A DNA stretch of 64,000 nt from Ignavibacteria bacterium. Lineage in GTDB: Bacteria > Bacteroidota > Ignavibacteria > Tepidaquicellales > Tepidaquicellaceae. The stretch is from the NCBI GenBank assembly GCA_016716125.1, contig JADJWZ010000007.1, positions 1 to 64,000 on the forward strand, given 5' to 3'. Under the pieces are notes generated by a model. The model made no database searches and was not told the DNA's origin. It saw only the letters and a list, made by a program, of their open reading frames with translations. The position numbers were made by a program, and so were the translations under genes. Below are positions 10,480-18,767 of this stretch, piece by piece (the first letter of the stretch is position 1; each line of letters opens with the position of its first letter).

Positions 10480-10514
10480 AAGCCGCTTCGGGTAAAATCC
10501 GGAGCGGTTTTTTT
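10480..10514 (+). terminator. Rho-independent terminator
   Basis: Stem CCGCTTCGG / CCGGAGCGG (10483-10491 and 10499-10507, one G-U pair) with a seven-base loop, then seven T. It ends the 7999-10458 transcript. Confidence 0.85.
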
Positions 10515-10562
10515 GTGTAAATTTTTGAGGCGGATGAGATTAAGATTTGGTTTGCTTCGGCA

Positions 10563-10712
10563 AAACCTGACAGCTTTTAGAAGTATGCGGTGAATTTAAG
10601 ATTTGATTTTATAAAGCTGTCAGGTTTCGCTGCAGCTGCGGTACATAAAACCTGACAGCTTTAAAAGTTAAGCGATGAATTTAAGATCTGATCTTCGAAA
10701 GCTGTCAGGTTT
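10563..10712. repeat. Two tandem palindromic units (AAACCTGACAGCTTT / AAAGCTGTCAGGTTT)
   Basis: Unit 1 has 15-bp arms at 10563-10577 and 10613-10627; unit 2 has the same arms at 10648-10662 and 10698-10712. The arms are perfect reverse complements. The loops are similar (both contain TGAATTTAAGAT), so the 85-bp unit was tandemly duplicated. Both units are followed by TTTCGCT. This occupies most of the 370-bp gap between two T9SS cargo genes. It resembles REP/MITE-type non-coding palindromic elements or a structured RNA; no coding potential is seen. Confidence 0.75.
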
Positions 10713-10828
10713 CGCTACAACTGCCTAATCTCAAATCCTGCAGCCTGACTTCTTTTATAATACTGTATTTTCATTGAATTTATGATTATTAAAAAGTAAA
10801 ATATATAAAATTTTAAATACACTTTCTT

Positions 10829-13426
10829 ATGAAATTATCCATTTCCTTAATTTGTGTACTCCTTATTATTTCTGCAGTTTACTTTATTTTAAAACCTGAA
10901 AATCATGAAACTGAAACTTCTCTTTCAGAAGTAACAGAAGAAAAATCTTCAGGCGAAAAACTTAAAATGCCGTCCGACAATGAATACATTAAAAGAACTT
11001 TTCCATTTTATACTGCTGACCCCGATGCACATCTTATCGCATTGAAACAGGCTCAGATAATGAGAGCTGCTTCTGAAACTGATAATACTGTTCCGGCATG
11101 GGAATTTGCAGGCCCTCTGAATATTGGCGGCAGAATTTCCGATATAGAATATGATCCCCTCAATACTGACATAGTTTACGCAGGCGCTGCAACAGGCGGT
11201 GTATTTAAATCCACTAACGGCGGTCTCAACTGGTTTCCTGTTTTCGATGATCAGGCGGTTTTACCTATAGGTGACATTGCTGTCGATCCGGTAAATTCAA
11301 ATATTGTTTATGCAGGCACCGGCGAAGCAAACGGCGGTCATAATAATTTCGCAGGAGGCGGAATTTATAAAACTACTGACGGCGGTCAGTCATGGCAGTT
11401 ATCCGGTCTTGAAAATACTGTATCGATCGGCAGAATAGTCATTGACCCGCTGAACCCGCTGAAAGTATATGCAGCTGCTGTCGGATCTTATTTCGGACCA
11501 AATCCGGAAAGAGGCGTTTACAAAAGTGAAAACGGCGGCGCGACATGGAACAGAATCCTTTTTCTTAATGACTCTACGGGAGCAATTGATATTTCTATGG
11601 ATCCGGTGAATCCGAATAACCTCCTTGCTGCAATGTGGCAGAGAACAAGATATCCGAACAGCGGTCAATTGTATGGTCCTTCGAGCGGTATTCATAAATC
11701 AACTAATGGCGGTGCTTCATGGACTGCGCTTGGTCCGCCAAACGGACTTCCGAATTCTTCTTCAACAAATGTCGGTAGAATCGGACTCAGTACTTCGGCT
11801 TCTTCTCCTAATATTTCTTATGCTCTATATACTAACGGTTCAACTTATTCAGGATTTTTTAAAACTACCAATGCCGGTTTGAACTGGACTAACGCTAATC
11901 CGGGCGGAACACTTCAAAACGGTTTTTCAAGTTTCAGCTGGTATTTCGGGAATGTAAGGGTTCATCCAACTGATCCGAATACAGTATATGTGCTGGACTT
12001 TTCGGTGAACAGAACAACTAACTCAGGCAATGCATGGTCGGAGCTGCAGTCGAATAATATTCATGTCGATCAGCATGCGCTGGCATTCAAGCCCGGTGAT
12101 CCGAACAGAACTATATTCGGAAATGACGGCGGGATTTACAATTCCTCAAACGGCGGAAATTCATTTACAAAAGTATCAGAACTTCCAATAACACAGTTTT
12201 ATGAGATAGGTATTGACGCTAATAATCCTCAAAGACTTTACGGCGGAACACAGGACAACGGAACCAACCGAACATTAACCGGAAGTCTGACTGACTGGAC
12301 AACAATTTACGGCGGTGACGGATTTTATGTGATCGTTGATTTTACTAATCCGAATATTATTTATGCCGAATCTCAAAACGGAGGTCTCGGTAAATCTACT
12401 AACGGCGGAAATTCATTCTCTGGCGCTACTTCCGGAATTCCATCTGGAGAAAAAAGAAACTGGTCTACACCTGTTGTAATGGATCCAAATAATAATAATA
12501 TTTTGTATTACGGAACAAATAAAGTTTACAGGACTACAAACTCAGCTTCAAACTGGAGCCCAGTAAGTCCTGATCTGACAAACGGAAATCAGCCAAGACT
12601 CGGAACAGTTACTTCAATCGATGTTGCAAAAACAAATTCGAATATTATTATTGCAGGGACAGATGATGCTAATGTCTGGATAACTGCAAACAACGGATCG
12701 AACTGGACTAAAGTATCGCAGTCACTTCCTTACAGATGGATTACAAGAGTGGCTTTCGATCCGCAGAATGACAATATCGCATATGTTACATATAACGGAC
12801 TGAAATGGAAAGATCCGCAACCGCATGTATTCAGAACTGCAGACAGAGGTCAGACATGGCAGGACATCAGCGGTAACCTGCCCGATGCTCCTGTAAATGC
12901 TTTTGCAGTAGATCCGCAAAGACCGAATGTACTTTTTGTCGGATCGGATGTCGGCGCTTATGTTAGTTTTAATACCGGTCAGAGCTGGCAGTTCCTCGGA
13001 TCAGGCTTACCTATGGTTTCAGTCTATGATTTTAAAATTCATCCGACAGCGTATTATCTCGTCGCCGGTACTCACGGCAGGTCAATGTATAAGATCGATC
13101 TGACACAAGTCGTTGGAATTAATTCCGCCGGTGAAAGTATTCCGGAAAGTTTTACGCTTGATCAGAATTATCCGAATCCATTCAATCCGGTTACTACTAT
13201 AAAATATTCTATTCCGGAAAAAGGAAATGTCAGTTTAAATATTTATGATATTTCAGGAAAACTGGTCAGGAGTTTGTTGTCATCCGAACAAAACCCGGGG
13301 AGTTATTCTCTGGTATGGAACGGCGCGGATAATAATAATTCTAATGTATCAAGCGGAATTTATTTTTATACACTTAATTATAACGGAAATATCTCCAACA
13401 CTAAAAAAATGATTCTGGTCAGATAG
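10829..13426 (+). CDS. Secreted WD40/YVTN/BNR-like (sortilin/GH74-type) propeller protein with T9SS sorting domain
   Basis: An 865-residue protein with an N-terminal hydrophobic signal or anchor (LISLICVLLIISAVYFI type, residues 3-22). At least ten blades carry the motif K(S/T)TNGGxxW with paired DPxNxNxxYAG strands, characteristic of the VPS10/sortilin and GH74 xyloglucanase two-propeller folds. Catalytic Asp residues of GH74 cannot be assigned with confidence, so enzymatic activity is open. The C-terminus has NYPNPFNPVTT and ends KKMILVR, a type A T9SS sorting domain. The protein is presumably exported to the cell surface or medium. It follows the tandem palindromes at 10563-10712. Confidence 0.85.
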   Translation: MKLSISLICVLLIISAVYFILKPENHETETSLSEVTEEKSSGEKLKMPSDNEYIKRTFPFYTADPDAHLIALKQAQIMRAASETDNTVPAWEFAGPLNIGGRISDIEYDPLNTDIVYAGAATGGVFKSTNGGLNWFPVFDDQAVLPIGDIAVDPVNSNIVYAGTGEANGGHNNFAGGGIYKTTDGGQSWQLSGLENTVSIGRIVIDPLNPLKVYAAAVGSYFGPNPERGVYKSENGGATWNRILFLNDSTGAIDISMDPVNPNNLLAAMWQRTRYPNSGQLYGPSSGIHKSTNGGASWTALGPPNGLPNSSSTNVGRIGLSTSASSPNISYALYTNGSTYSGFFKTTNAGLNWTNANPGGTLQNGFSSFSWYFGNVRVHPTDPNTVYVLDFSVNRTTNSGNAWSELQSNNIHVDQHALAFKPGDPNRTIFGNDGGIYNSSNGGNSFTKVSELPITQFYEIGIDANNPQRLYGGTQDNGTNRTLTGSLTDWTTIYGGDGFYVIVDFTNPNIIYAESQNGGLGKSTNGGNSFSGATSGIPSGEKRNWSTPVVMDPNNNNILYYGTNKVYRTTNSASNWSPVSPDLTNGNQPRLGTVTSIDVAKTNSNIIIAGTDDANVWITANNGSNWTKVSQSLPYRWITRVAFDPQNDNIAYVTYNGLKWKDPQPHVFRTADRGQTWQDISGNLPDAPVNAFAVDPQRPNVLFVGSDVGAYVSFNTGQSWQFLGSGLPMVSVYDFKIHPTAYYLVAGTHGRSMYKIDLTQVVGINSAGESIPESFTLDQNYPNPFNPVTTIKYSIPEKGNVSLNIYDISGKLVRSLLSSEQNPGSYSLVWNGADNNNSNVSSGIYFYTLNYNGNISNTKKMILVR

Positions 13427-13508
13427 AAATTAATTTTAAGTATTATTAAAAAATTAATGGAGTTATATTTAAAAACTAAATTCTTATTAATTTAAAAAAC
13501 TATTCAAA

Positions 13509-14738
13509 ATGAATAAAATTAATGTACAATTTAAATATTTGTCAGCTGCATTTATTGTATTGGCAATGTTTATTTTTTCAGGTTTAAATGCAGTATCTCA
13601 GACTACCGTAAATATTACATTATGCGAAGATAATACTTTATATGAAGATTCTACCGGAGGAACAAGTAACGGCGCAGGTCAGTATTTCTTTTCCGGCACT
13701 ACGGTCAGCGAACAGATCAGAAGAGGTCTGATAAAATTTTATGTCGAAAAAGACATTCCGCAATGCGCAATAATTACTGATGTTTCTTTAAGGCTTCACA
13801 TGTCAAGAACAGTCTCAGGTGATAAAAATGTTGAATTAAGGAATGTTGAAAAATCCTGGGGTGCATCGTTTTCAGATGCAATCGGAGAAGAAGGTTCCGG
13901 AACACAAGCAGAGCAAGGCGACGCAACCTGGCGCCATACGTTTTATGACACGGAAATGTGGACAAACCCGGGCGGAGATTTTTCTTCAACTCCCAGCGCT
14001 GTAATTCCTGTCGGCGGAATCGGGTTTTATACATGGAATTCACCTGACATGATTCAGGATGTTCAGTCATGGGTTGATGATCCTAGCTCTAATTACGGAT
14101 GGCTTCTTTATGGTACTGAAGATGAATCAGCGACTTCAAAAAGATTTGATTCGAGAGAAAGTGATTCAACTAATTTCATTCCGGTCTTAACAGTGACTTA
14201 TACGGTAAATGCTATTTCATTATATAGTGTATCATTGATTGAAGGATTCTATGACGGTATTGAAATGATACCTGATACTTTGAAAATTACATTAAGAAAT
14301 CCAACTTCTCCTTATGCTCCTGTGGATTCAGATCAGGGATTATCATTTACTTTTGGAGATGTATACAGTTGTTTCAGCTCACCTACTGGTTTGTATTATA
14401 TTGTCGTAAATCATAGGAATTCCATTGAAACATGGAGTAAATTTCCGGTATCACTGACTCAGAATTTCGGTGACTTTTATGGATTCAGTGATGCTGCAAA
14501 TAAAGCTTATGGCGACAATCAGGTTTTTAAAATCAATAATTATTGTATTTACAGCGGCGATGTAGATCAGGATGGACTGGTTGATATTACTGACGGAGGG
14601 CTTGTTGATAATGATGCCTCTATTTTCGCAACCGGATACATTCCTACTGATGTAAACGGTGATGATCTAGCTGATATTGCGGATGCATCTATTGTAGATA
14701 ATAATGCAAATAATTTTGTATCGAAAATAACTCCTTAA
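13509..14738 (+). CDS. Secreted DNRLRE-domain protein with dockerin-like C-terminus
   Basis: Signal peptide, residues 1-30 (FIVLAMFIFSGLNAVSQ). Residues 35-235 match a DNRLRE/CBM96-like beta-sandwich: repeated DNTLYEDSTGG, a LRLHMSRTVSGD strand, a WGASFSDAIGEEG loop and the late DSRES motif. The final 60 residues hold two EF-hand-like calcium motifs, DVDQDGLVDITD and DVNGDDLADIAD, each followed by VDN(D/N)A, resembling a dockerin. There is no NYPNPFNP sorting tail, unlike its neighbours. The dockerin-like end may serve calcium-dependent anchoring or be an alternative export signal; that part is inference. Confidence 0.78.
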   Translation: MNKINVQFKYLSAAFIVLAMFIFSGLNAVSQTTVNITLCEDNTLYEDSTGGTSNGAGQYFFSGTTVSEQIRRGLIKFYVEKDIPQCAIITDVSLRLHMSRTVSGDKNVELRNVEKSWGASFSDAIGEEGSGTQAEQGDATWRHTFYDTEMWTNPGGDFSSTPSAVIPVGGIGFYTWNSPDMIQDVQSWVDDPSSNYGWLLYGTEDESATSKRFDSRESDSTNFIPVLTVTYTVNAISLYSVSLIEGFYDGIEMIPDTLKITLRNPTSPYAPVDSDQGLSFTFGDVYSCFSSPTGLYYIVVNHRNSIETWSKFPVSLTQNFGDFYGFSDAANKAYGDNQVFKINNYCIYSGDVDQDGLVDITDGGLVDNDASIFATGYIPTDVNGDDLADIADASIVDNNANNFVSKITP

Positions 14739-14767
14739 TATCGTAAAGAAAGTTCTGACAATTTAAA

Positions 14768-14797
14768 AAAATGCCCTGACATATCAGGGCATTTTTA
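14768..14797. terminator. Bidirectional terminator hairpin
   Basis: TGCCCTGA / TCAGGGCA (14772-14779 and 14784-14791) with a 4-base loop, A6 on one side and T5 on the other. It lies between convergent genes and can serve both. Confidence 0.85.
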
Positions 14798-14851
14798 ATT
14801 TGCATAGAAATTATAATCTCTTTAAAAGATGTATTTTATAAGTTTCCGAAT

Positions 14852-16129
14852 TTATTTCACTAAAGTCAGTTTCCGTGTAAATGAAAATTTTCCGGCTGTA
14901 AGTCTGTAGAAGTAAGTTCCGCTTGTTAATCCTGATGCATTGAAATCAACTGAGTATTTTCCTTCGGATAAATTTTCATCAACCAAAGTCTCAACTTCAT
15001 TTCCCAGTATGTCAAATACTTTTAAAGTCACGCGGCTGCTTAAATTACCATAACTGCTGTTATCAGGAATGTCAAAATCAATTCTTGTATTAGGATTGAA
15101 TGGATTCGGATAATTCTGACTTAGTCTGAAGTTGTCAGGAATTTCACTGCTTATGGAGCTTATGGAAATCGGGTTGTTGTCAAATTTATACTTTGCATAA
15201 ATAGGAAGATGATCTGATGTATAATAAATAGCATCGGCAATGCTGTCAGGTACTGAAGTATTAGGTCTTTGGTTTATGCTGTCGTTATAATGATTACCGT
15301 CATTTCCCACTGCAACAAATGATCCCGGAATATATTTAATTTTTCCTTCCTGTATAATTCCGTTTGAATTCAAAATCATATCAAACCTGTCATCAAGTCC
15401 TCCGGTCGCCCCGCCGTCTCCTATAGCTCTTGTTCTTGTAGACTGTGTGTGATACTGCGAGTAAACTGACTGATTCCAGTTTCCGGGCATTGAATACATA
15501 TCATTGAAATGTCCGTCTACATTTACATCAGGTTCGAGAAGTCTCTGATATGCAGGTTCATTTGCAGAATAAATATTAAAATCTCCGAGAACTATGAATT
15601 CTTCTCCGGCTCTGAAAGTGTTGCTCACATTTCTTAATGCGTTTACTTCCTGAAGTCTTCTTTGCTGATCTTCCGTAGTATTACTTGCTTTGAGGTGAAC
15701 ATCAAATATTTTAATCGTATCATTGGTCGAAATATGTACAAGTGTAAACATATTAATGTCTCTGAGAGTAGTACTGATGACAGTATTACTTATAAAATTA
15801 AATTTTACACGGTCATAATAAATAGCATTATCAGAATCGGGTCCGTTAACAAAAGCACCTGCAGAATATTTATCAGGCGTTGTAACGTTCATAACATTAT
15901 TCAAAAAATTCGTTACAGCTGATTGTGAAAGTATTTCACATACAGCTAATATATCCGGCTGCATATAGTCAATTGTTTTTCTGAATAAAGGATCCTTAGA
16001 CGCATTATTGCCGCTGTAATTTAAAAGGTTATATGAAGCTATTTTTAAAGTGTCCTGAGACTGAGAAATATTTACGGATGAAAGTATTATAGCTGTAAAA
16101 ATCCCAAAGAAGAAATTTCTGAAATGCAT
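14852..16129 (-). CDS. Secreted endonuclease/exonuclease/phosphatase-family protein with T9SS sorting domain
   Basis: Signal peptide, residues 1-25. The EEP (DNase I-like) fold is shown by IASYNLLNYSG at the start, DILAVCEI (catalytic Glu), KIFDVHLKAS, FIVLGDFNIY (Asp/Asn pair) and the terminal TSDHLPIYAKY (catalytic His). These are the conserved residues of Mg-dependent phosphodiesterases, so an extracellular nuclease or phosphodiesterase is likely; the substrate is unknown. After about residue 315 a T9SS sorting domain follows (QNYPNPFNPNT, ending RKLTLVK). It is monocistronic, convergent with the DNRLRE protein and divergent from the HIT gene. Confidence 0.87.
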   Translation of the reverse strand: MHFRNFFFGIFTAIILSSVNISQSQDTLKIASYNLLNYSGNNASKDPLFRKTIDYMQPDILAVCEILSQSAVTNFLNNVMNVTTPDKYSAGAFVNGPDSDNAIYYDRVKFNFISNTVISTTLRDINMFTLVHISTNDTIKIFDVHLKASNTTEDQQRRLQEVNALRNVSNTFRAGEEFIVLGDFNIYSANEPAYQRLLEPDVNVDGHFNDMYSMPGNWNQSVYSQYHTQSTRTRAIGDGGATGGLDDRFDMILNSNGIIQEGKIKYIPGSFVAVGNDGNHYNDSINQRPNTSVPDSIADAIYYTSDHLPIYAKYKFDNNPISISSISSEIPDNFRLSQNYPNPFNPNTRIDFDIPDNSSYGNLSSRVTLKVFDILGNEVETLVDENLSEGKYSVDFNASGLTSGTYFYRLTAGKFSFTRKLTLVK

Positions 16130-16247
16130 TATCTGATAAATTTATTTCAAGCAATATAAGGACTTGATGCTGTAATTAAAAGTTTATTATTAAATTATAT
16201 CTGCATTTATTTCCTAAAATAATTATATTTATAAAAAATTTTTAAAA

Positions 16248-16568
16248 TTGAAAATTAACGACTGTATCTTCTGCAATATTGACAGCGGAGCGATCCTTTT
16301 AAAAAATGAAAAAGGATTTGTAATTAGAGACAAATACCCTCAGTCAAAAGGTCATTTGCTTATAATTCCAAATGAGCATTTAGAAAACTATTTTGAGCTG
16401 CCGGAAGATATACGGAACTCGTTGTGGGATCTGGCGGCAAAAGCAAAAATATTCTCTGACAATGAACATTCCCCAGCAGGTTACAATATAAATGTAAACA
16501 ACGGCAAAGCAGCAGGTCAGATCGTAATGCATGCTCACATTCATCTGATACCGAGATATGATAAATAA
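16248..16568 (+). CDS. HIT family (histidine triad) hydrolase
   Basis: A 106-residue protein with TTG start. It begins with the CIFCNI zinc/HIT opening, then PQSKGHLLIIPNEH, and ends with the active-site triad HAHIHLIPRY (His-x-His-x-His), preceded by NNGKAAGQ. This matches HinT/HIT nucleotide hydrolases acting on nucleoside phosphoramidates or dinucleotides. It is slightly shorter than the usual 110-140 residues but has all core motifs. It lies 21 bp before the DUF4870 gene, suggesting a three-gene operon with the VOC protein. Confidence 0.9.
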   Translation: MKINDCIFCNIDSGAILLKNEKGFVIRDKYPQSKGHLLIIPNEHLENYFELPEDIRNSLWDLAAKAKIFSDNEHSPAGYNINVNNGKAAGQIVMHAHIHLIPRYDK

Positions 16569-16589
16569 TTTTAATTAATAAAATAATAA

Positions 16590-17042
16590 ATGAATAATCA
16601 GGATACAGTTAATGATATAGCATCTACAAGCGAAGAGAGAACTCTTTCACTGCTTTGTCATCTCTCGATGCTCCTTGGAGGAATTTTATTACCAATAATT
16701 ATCTGGGCAACACAAAAAAGCAAATCACAATTTGTGAGATTTCATTCGCTGCAGGCAATCTTCTTTCAGATCACGCTGGGTGTAATTATTTTAATCGGAG
16801 TAATGATTTTTATAATATTAATGTTTGCGTTCGGATTTGGACTGGGAGAGTTTAATAATCAGGGAAATTCAGATCCCCCGGTATTTTTTATAGTCCTTAT
16901 GTTCTCATTTTACGGATTCATTTTCTTGTTTGCTTTCGCTGCAATCGGTTACAGTATTTATGTCGGATTAAAAGCTTATAAAGGTGAGCTGATCAGAGTT
17001 ATTTTCATAGGAAATATTATATATAAAAAAGTATATGGATAA
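16590..17042 (+). CDS. DUF4870 (Tic20-like) membrane protein
   Basis: A 150-residue protein. The N-terminal SEERTLSLLCHLSMLLGG and the segment KSQFVRFHSLQAIFFQ are the hallmarks of DUF4870. Helices lie at about 24-42, 60-90 and 105-130. Members are small inner-membrane proteins of unknown role, distantly similar to Tic20. The stop codon overlaps the start of the next gene by 8 bases (ATGGATAA), so translation is likely coupled to the VOC protein. Confidence 0.85.
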   Translation: MNNQDTVNDIASTSEERTLSLLCHLSMLLGGILLPIIIWATQKSKSQFVRFHSLQAIFFQITLGVIILIGVMIFIILMFAFGFGLGEFNNQGNSDPPVFFIVLMFSFYGFIFLFAFAAIGYSIYVGLKAYKGELIRVIFIGNIIYKKVYG

Positions 17043-17424
17043 AGCTAAGCTGACCGGCTCGGCTGCGATTTTGCTTGTTTCTGATATAGATAATTCCGCA
17101 GAGTATTACCGCAGTAAACTCGGTTTTGACTCAGTCAGATTTTACGGAGACCCTCATGACTTTTGCATTCTCGGAAGGAACGGATATTATCTTATGATAA
17201 CTAAGGCAGCAGCAGCGGATTCAGTTACCCCGAACTGGAAACTCAAAGACAAAACGAGCAATGTATATTTTTGGGTGGATGACTCTGAGAAGCTGTACAA
17301 TGAATTTTTAGAAAGGGGAGTAGAGATTGATTACACGCTGCATGTTACTCATTACAATATAAAAGAATTCGGTGTCTCTGACCCGGACGGTTATGACATT
17401 TCTTTTGGTGAGATACTGAAATAA
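17035..17424 (+). CDS. VOC superfamily (glyoxalase/bleomycin resistance-like) protein
   Basis: A 129-residue single VOC domain: SAAILLVSDIDNSAEYYRSKLGFD at the N-terminus (conserved D-x-x-x-S-x-x-F/Y-Y), YFWVDDSEKLYNEF in the middle and FGVSDPDGYDISFGE at the end with the metal-ligand Glu. The family includes glyoxalase I, dioxygenases and antibiotic-binding proteins; substrate cannot be inferred. The start codon sits inside the end of the DUF4870 gene, so co-expression is expected. Confidence 0.87.
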   Translation: MDKAKLTGSAAILLVSDIDNSAEYYRSKLGFDSVRFYGDPHDFCILGRNGYYLMITKAAAADSVTPNWKLKDKTSNVYFWVDDSEKLYNEFLERGVEIDYTLHVTHYNIKEFGVSDPDGYDISFGEILK

Positions 17425-17483
17425 ATAAATTTCTTGTAAAAATTTATAAGTCAGTATATGCTAAAGCTTTCCTCCATTTCTGC

Positions 17484-17557
17484 GAAAAACCGTTAAAATG
17501 GTTTTTTCCCTAAAAACAGAGGGAGCAGCTTCTATTGGTTTTTAGAAAGCTGCTCCG
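17484..17557. terminator. Two stacked hairpins between convergent genes
   Basis: First hairpin: AAAAACC / GGTTTTT (17485-17491 and 17500-17506), usable in both directions. Second: GGAGCAGCTT / AAGCTGCTCC (17522-17531 and 17547-17556), perfect 10-bp arms but no T-run on the plus strand. Together they separate the VOC gene from the convergent lipoprotein gene. Confidence 0.65.
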
Positions 17558-17580
17558 GCATCAAAATTATTCAGGAGGTT

Positions 17581-18570
17581 TTATTGTCTTACTCTGTATG
17601 GCAAACCCATGTACGTTGAAGAAAAGAGCGAAGTTGTATTGTCATATAATGAACTTCTTGTGTTAGAACTTATATAACCGTTATGAATTCCGTGCCTGTG
17701 CTGATTATATATTTCAAAAGTTTTTTCGTATGTCCTGTCAAAATTATTTCCGTTTTGTATCTGCGAGGTCATTACGAACGGCTCTCTGTGAAAGCCGAAT
17801 GAATTTCTTGCCCAGTGGTAAGCAACAATATCAGTATCATTCTCGTTGCTTGTCAGATAAACTTTTATTTTTATCTGATCACCTCTGCCAAGATCGATAA
17901 GTGAATTATTGCTGAAAAATCTTGATGTAAAAATGTTAGCTGTAAAATCCGGACCGTTTAATGTAAGTAAAAGATTATTATTTCTGTAATACTCAACCTT
18001 GTTCATTACAATATTGTCTTTCCCGATCTGCGGTGTTTTCGTTTCACCGTCAATTGCAGAATACTGATACACTCTCCAGTTAAATCTGGGGTTCGGCCGT
18101 CTGTTAACTCTTTTAAATGAAATGGTTCTTTTGGATTCCTGTGTAAAGGGTTTTACAGTAGAGTCAAGATTTCCGCCGAGATAACCTATGATAATAAAAT
18201 TTCCTGTGATTGTTTTTGTAACATCCGCCGACTTTAATGTATCACCGTAATTTGTAATGTTTACATTTACATTTTTACCGGTAATTCTCCTGCCCCATCT
18301 CACAATTGAATCCAAAGGTGAATTCAATAAATTTTCATTATTGTAAACGGCTCCGGATGATTCAAAATCCGCTTCTTCATTATAAAACAAATTATCATCA
18401 TCATCGGCGTTACTGCTGAAAGAACTGTTTACTGCAATGCTTCTGATAAAATCATCATCGCTCTGAACTCCCGGATCTATTGTACTATCAGAACAGGATG
18501 AATAAAAAATTGTAATTCCCAAAATTATGGGAATGAATAAGATCAAATGCCTGATTCCAAAGTTTTTCAT
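17581..18570 (-). CDS. Hypothetical lipoprotein
   Basis: The frame is open to 18624, but the Met at 18570 is favoured: AGGAAACC lies just upstream and the next residues form a lipoprotein signal peptide (LILFIPIILGITIFYSSC) with the lipobox cysteine. The mature protein, about 300 residues, is acidic at its start (DDDFIR, ADDDDN) and beta-rich, with no domain I recognise. A segment about the size of one Ig fold near residues 190-270 (YYRNNNLLLTLNGPDF) could be a surface domain. Likely located on the outer or inner membrane. Function unknown. Confidence 0.7.
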   Translation of the reverse strand: MKNFGIRHLILFIPIILGITIFYSSCSDSTIDPGVQSDDDFIRSIAVNSSFSSNADDDDNLFYNEEADFESSGAVYNNENLLNSPLDSIVRWGRRITGKNVNVNITNYGDTLKSADVTKTITGNFIIIGYLGGNLDSTVKPFTQESKRTISFKRVNRRPNPRFNWRVYQYSAIDGETKTPQIGKDNIVMNKVEYYRNNNLLLTLNGPDFTANIFTSRFFSNNSLIDLGRGDQIKIKVYLTSNENDTDIVAYHWARNSFGFHREPFVMTSQIQNGNNFDRTYEKTFEIYNQHRHGIHNGYISSNTRSSLYDNTTSLFSSTYMGLPYRVRQ

Positions 18571-18767
18571 TTTAGGTTTCCTTTCTGTTATATTGATAAA
18601 ATTGAGTTTGCCTATCTTTGACATTCAGGTTTGGTTAATAGTTTAACTAAAACAATTGTTTCTCCGTAATCTTGACAATCGAAAATGTAAAATTCTTTAT
18701 ATATTTAATTTGCATTGAATGACTTAAATTTAAATTCAATTTTTTAAAAAGTTTTAACAAAAGTATA

